Shown here: one piece after another, positions 47,313 to 47,422 of the stretch
Layout of the letters: every line of letters begins with the position of its first letter
Numbering within the stretch: the stretch's first letter is position 1
IMG/VR virus record: IMGVR_UViG_3300027554_000007
Location: 1 to 47,422 of that record
Strand: one strand, 5' to 3'
Length of the DNA: 47,422 nt
DNA from: a virus
The notes under the pieces: model-generated
What the model was told of the DNA's origin: nothing
Seen by the model: the letters and a program-made list of their open reading frames with translations, nothing else
Database searches by the model: none
Position numbers and translations under genes: made by a program

Positions 47313-47422
47313 TTGGTGGGCGATACTGGGATTGAACCAGTGACCCCTGCCGTGTGAAGGCATGAGCTTATTTTTTAAGCCTCTGAAATTCATACCTTTT
47401 ATTTCCACACTCTCAAAACTGA
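47313..47422. repeat. Right copy of the 110-bp direct repeat (attP-like)
   Basis: Identical to 143-252 up to the window end, including about 60 bases beyond the tRNA fragment that should be phage DNA on the left side. A true attR would continue into the 5' half of the tRNA-Val gene, which it does not. It therefore looks like attP of a circular phage, a tandem second element, or an assembly through the circular form. Confidence 0.8.
47314..47362 (-). tRNA. Partial tRNA-Val(CAC), 3' half, right copy
   Basis: Same fragment as at 144-192, with anticodon CAC at 47354-47356 and an encoded CCA end at 47314-47316. The 5' half is absent here too, so neither copy in the window is a complete tRNA gene. 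Confidence 0.83.

Overview
The window is a nearly complete lambda-like temperate siphovirus prophage from an alphaproteobacterium. The host assignment rests on GC-rich codon use, ATGA-coupled genes, a GcrA-like mini HTH gene, a DUF6441-type tail gene and a NlpC/J tail tip of the kind common in alphaproteobacterial phages. Bases 1-142 look like host flank. A 110-bp direct repeat (143-252 and 47313-47422) begins with the 3' half of a tRNA-Val(CAC), so the element is integrated at a tRNA 3' end. The right copy does not regenerate a tRNA 5' half. It reads into the same sequence that starts the phage on the left, as expected for attP of a circular form or for a tandem copy.

Layout. (1) 269-2884, mostly leftward: tyrosine integrase, three small coupled genes, an XRE-S24 (CI/LexA-like) repressor, and four copies of a 17-bp operator of the GTCCATTTnAAATGGAC type arranged inside three promoters. 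(2) 2897-18384, rightward early/replication operon: Cro-like and CII/CP76-like regulators, CHC2-Toprim primase, J-domain protein, GcrA-like mini HTH, MazG-like (DUF550) pyrophosphohydrolase, two DNA methyltransferases, D5/P4-type SF3 helicase, ParB-like DGQHR protein, HD nucleotidase, Gp37/Gp68 (DUF5131) protein, DUF4326 protein, an orphan OmpR-type winged helix and several zinc-ribbon proteins. Most junctions are ATGA or TGATG overlaps. (3) 18385-19088: a non-coding region with a terminator and eight copies of GGGTCATG in both orientations beside an AT-rich patch, a candidate replication origin or master control site. (4) 19089-28719: regulator-like gene, terminase small and large subunits, gpW, portal, S49 protease with a nested scaffold, decoration and capsid genes. 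(5) 28742-42505: head-tail joining, tail terminator, tail tube, G/GT frameshift pair, tape measure, M/L/K-like proteins and a 2006-residue J protein with fibre-like Ala-rich segments and a duplicated beta-domain. (6) 42515-46467: small membrane proteins, holin candidate, an endolysin that fuses a transglycosylase to a trypsin-like domain, and an Rz gene with a nested Rz1 lipoprotein. (7) 46507-47216, leftward: solitary XRE antitoxin-like gene and an exported SNase-type nuclease.

How it works together: the repressor probably holds both the integrase operon and the early operon off by sitting in the promoter spacers. The early operon copies and modifies the DNA. The terminase-to-J block builds the particle by a lambda-style plan, including two recoding devices (internal scaffold start, -1 frameshift). 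The lysis block opens the Gram-negative envelope. All functions are inferred from sequence patterns read by eye; no database search was possible.
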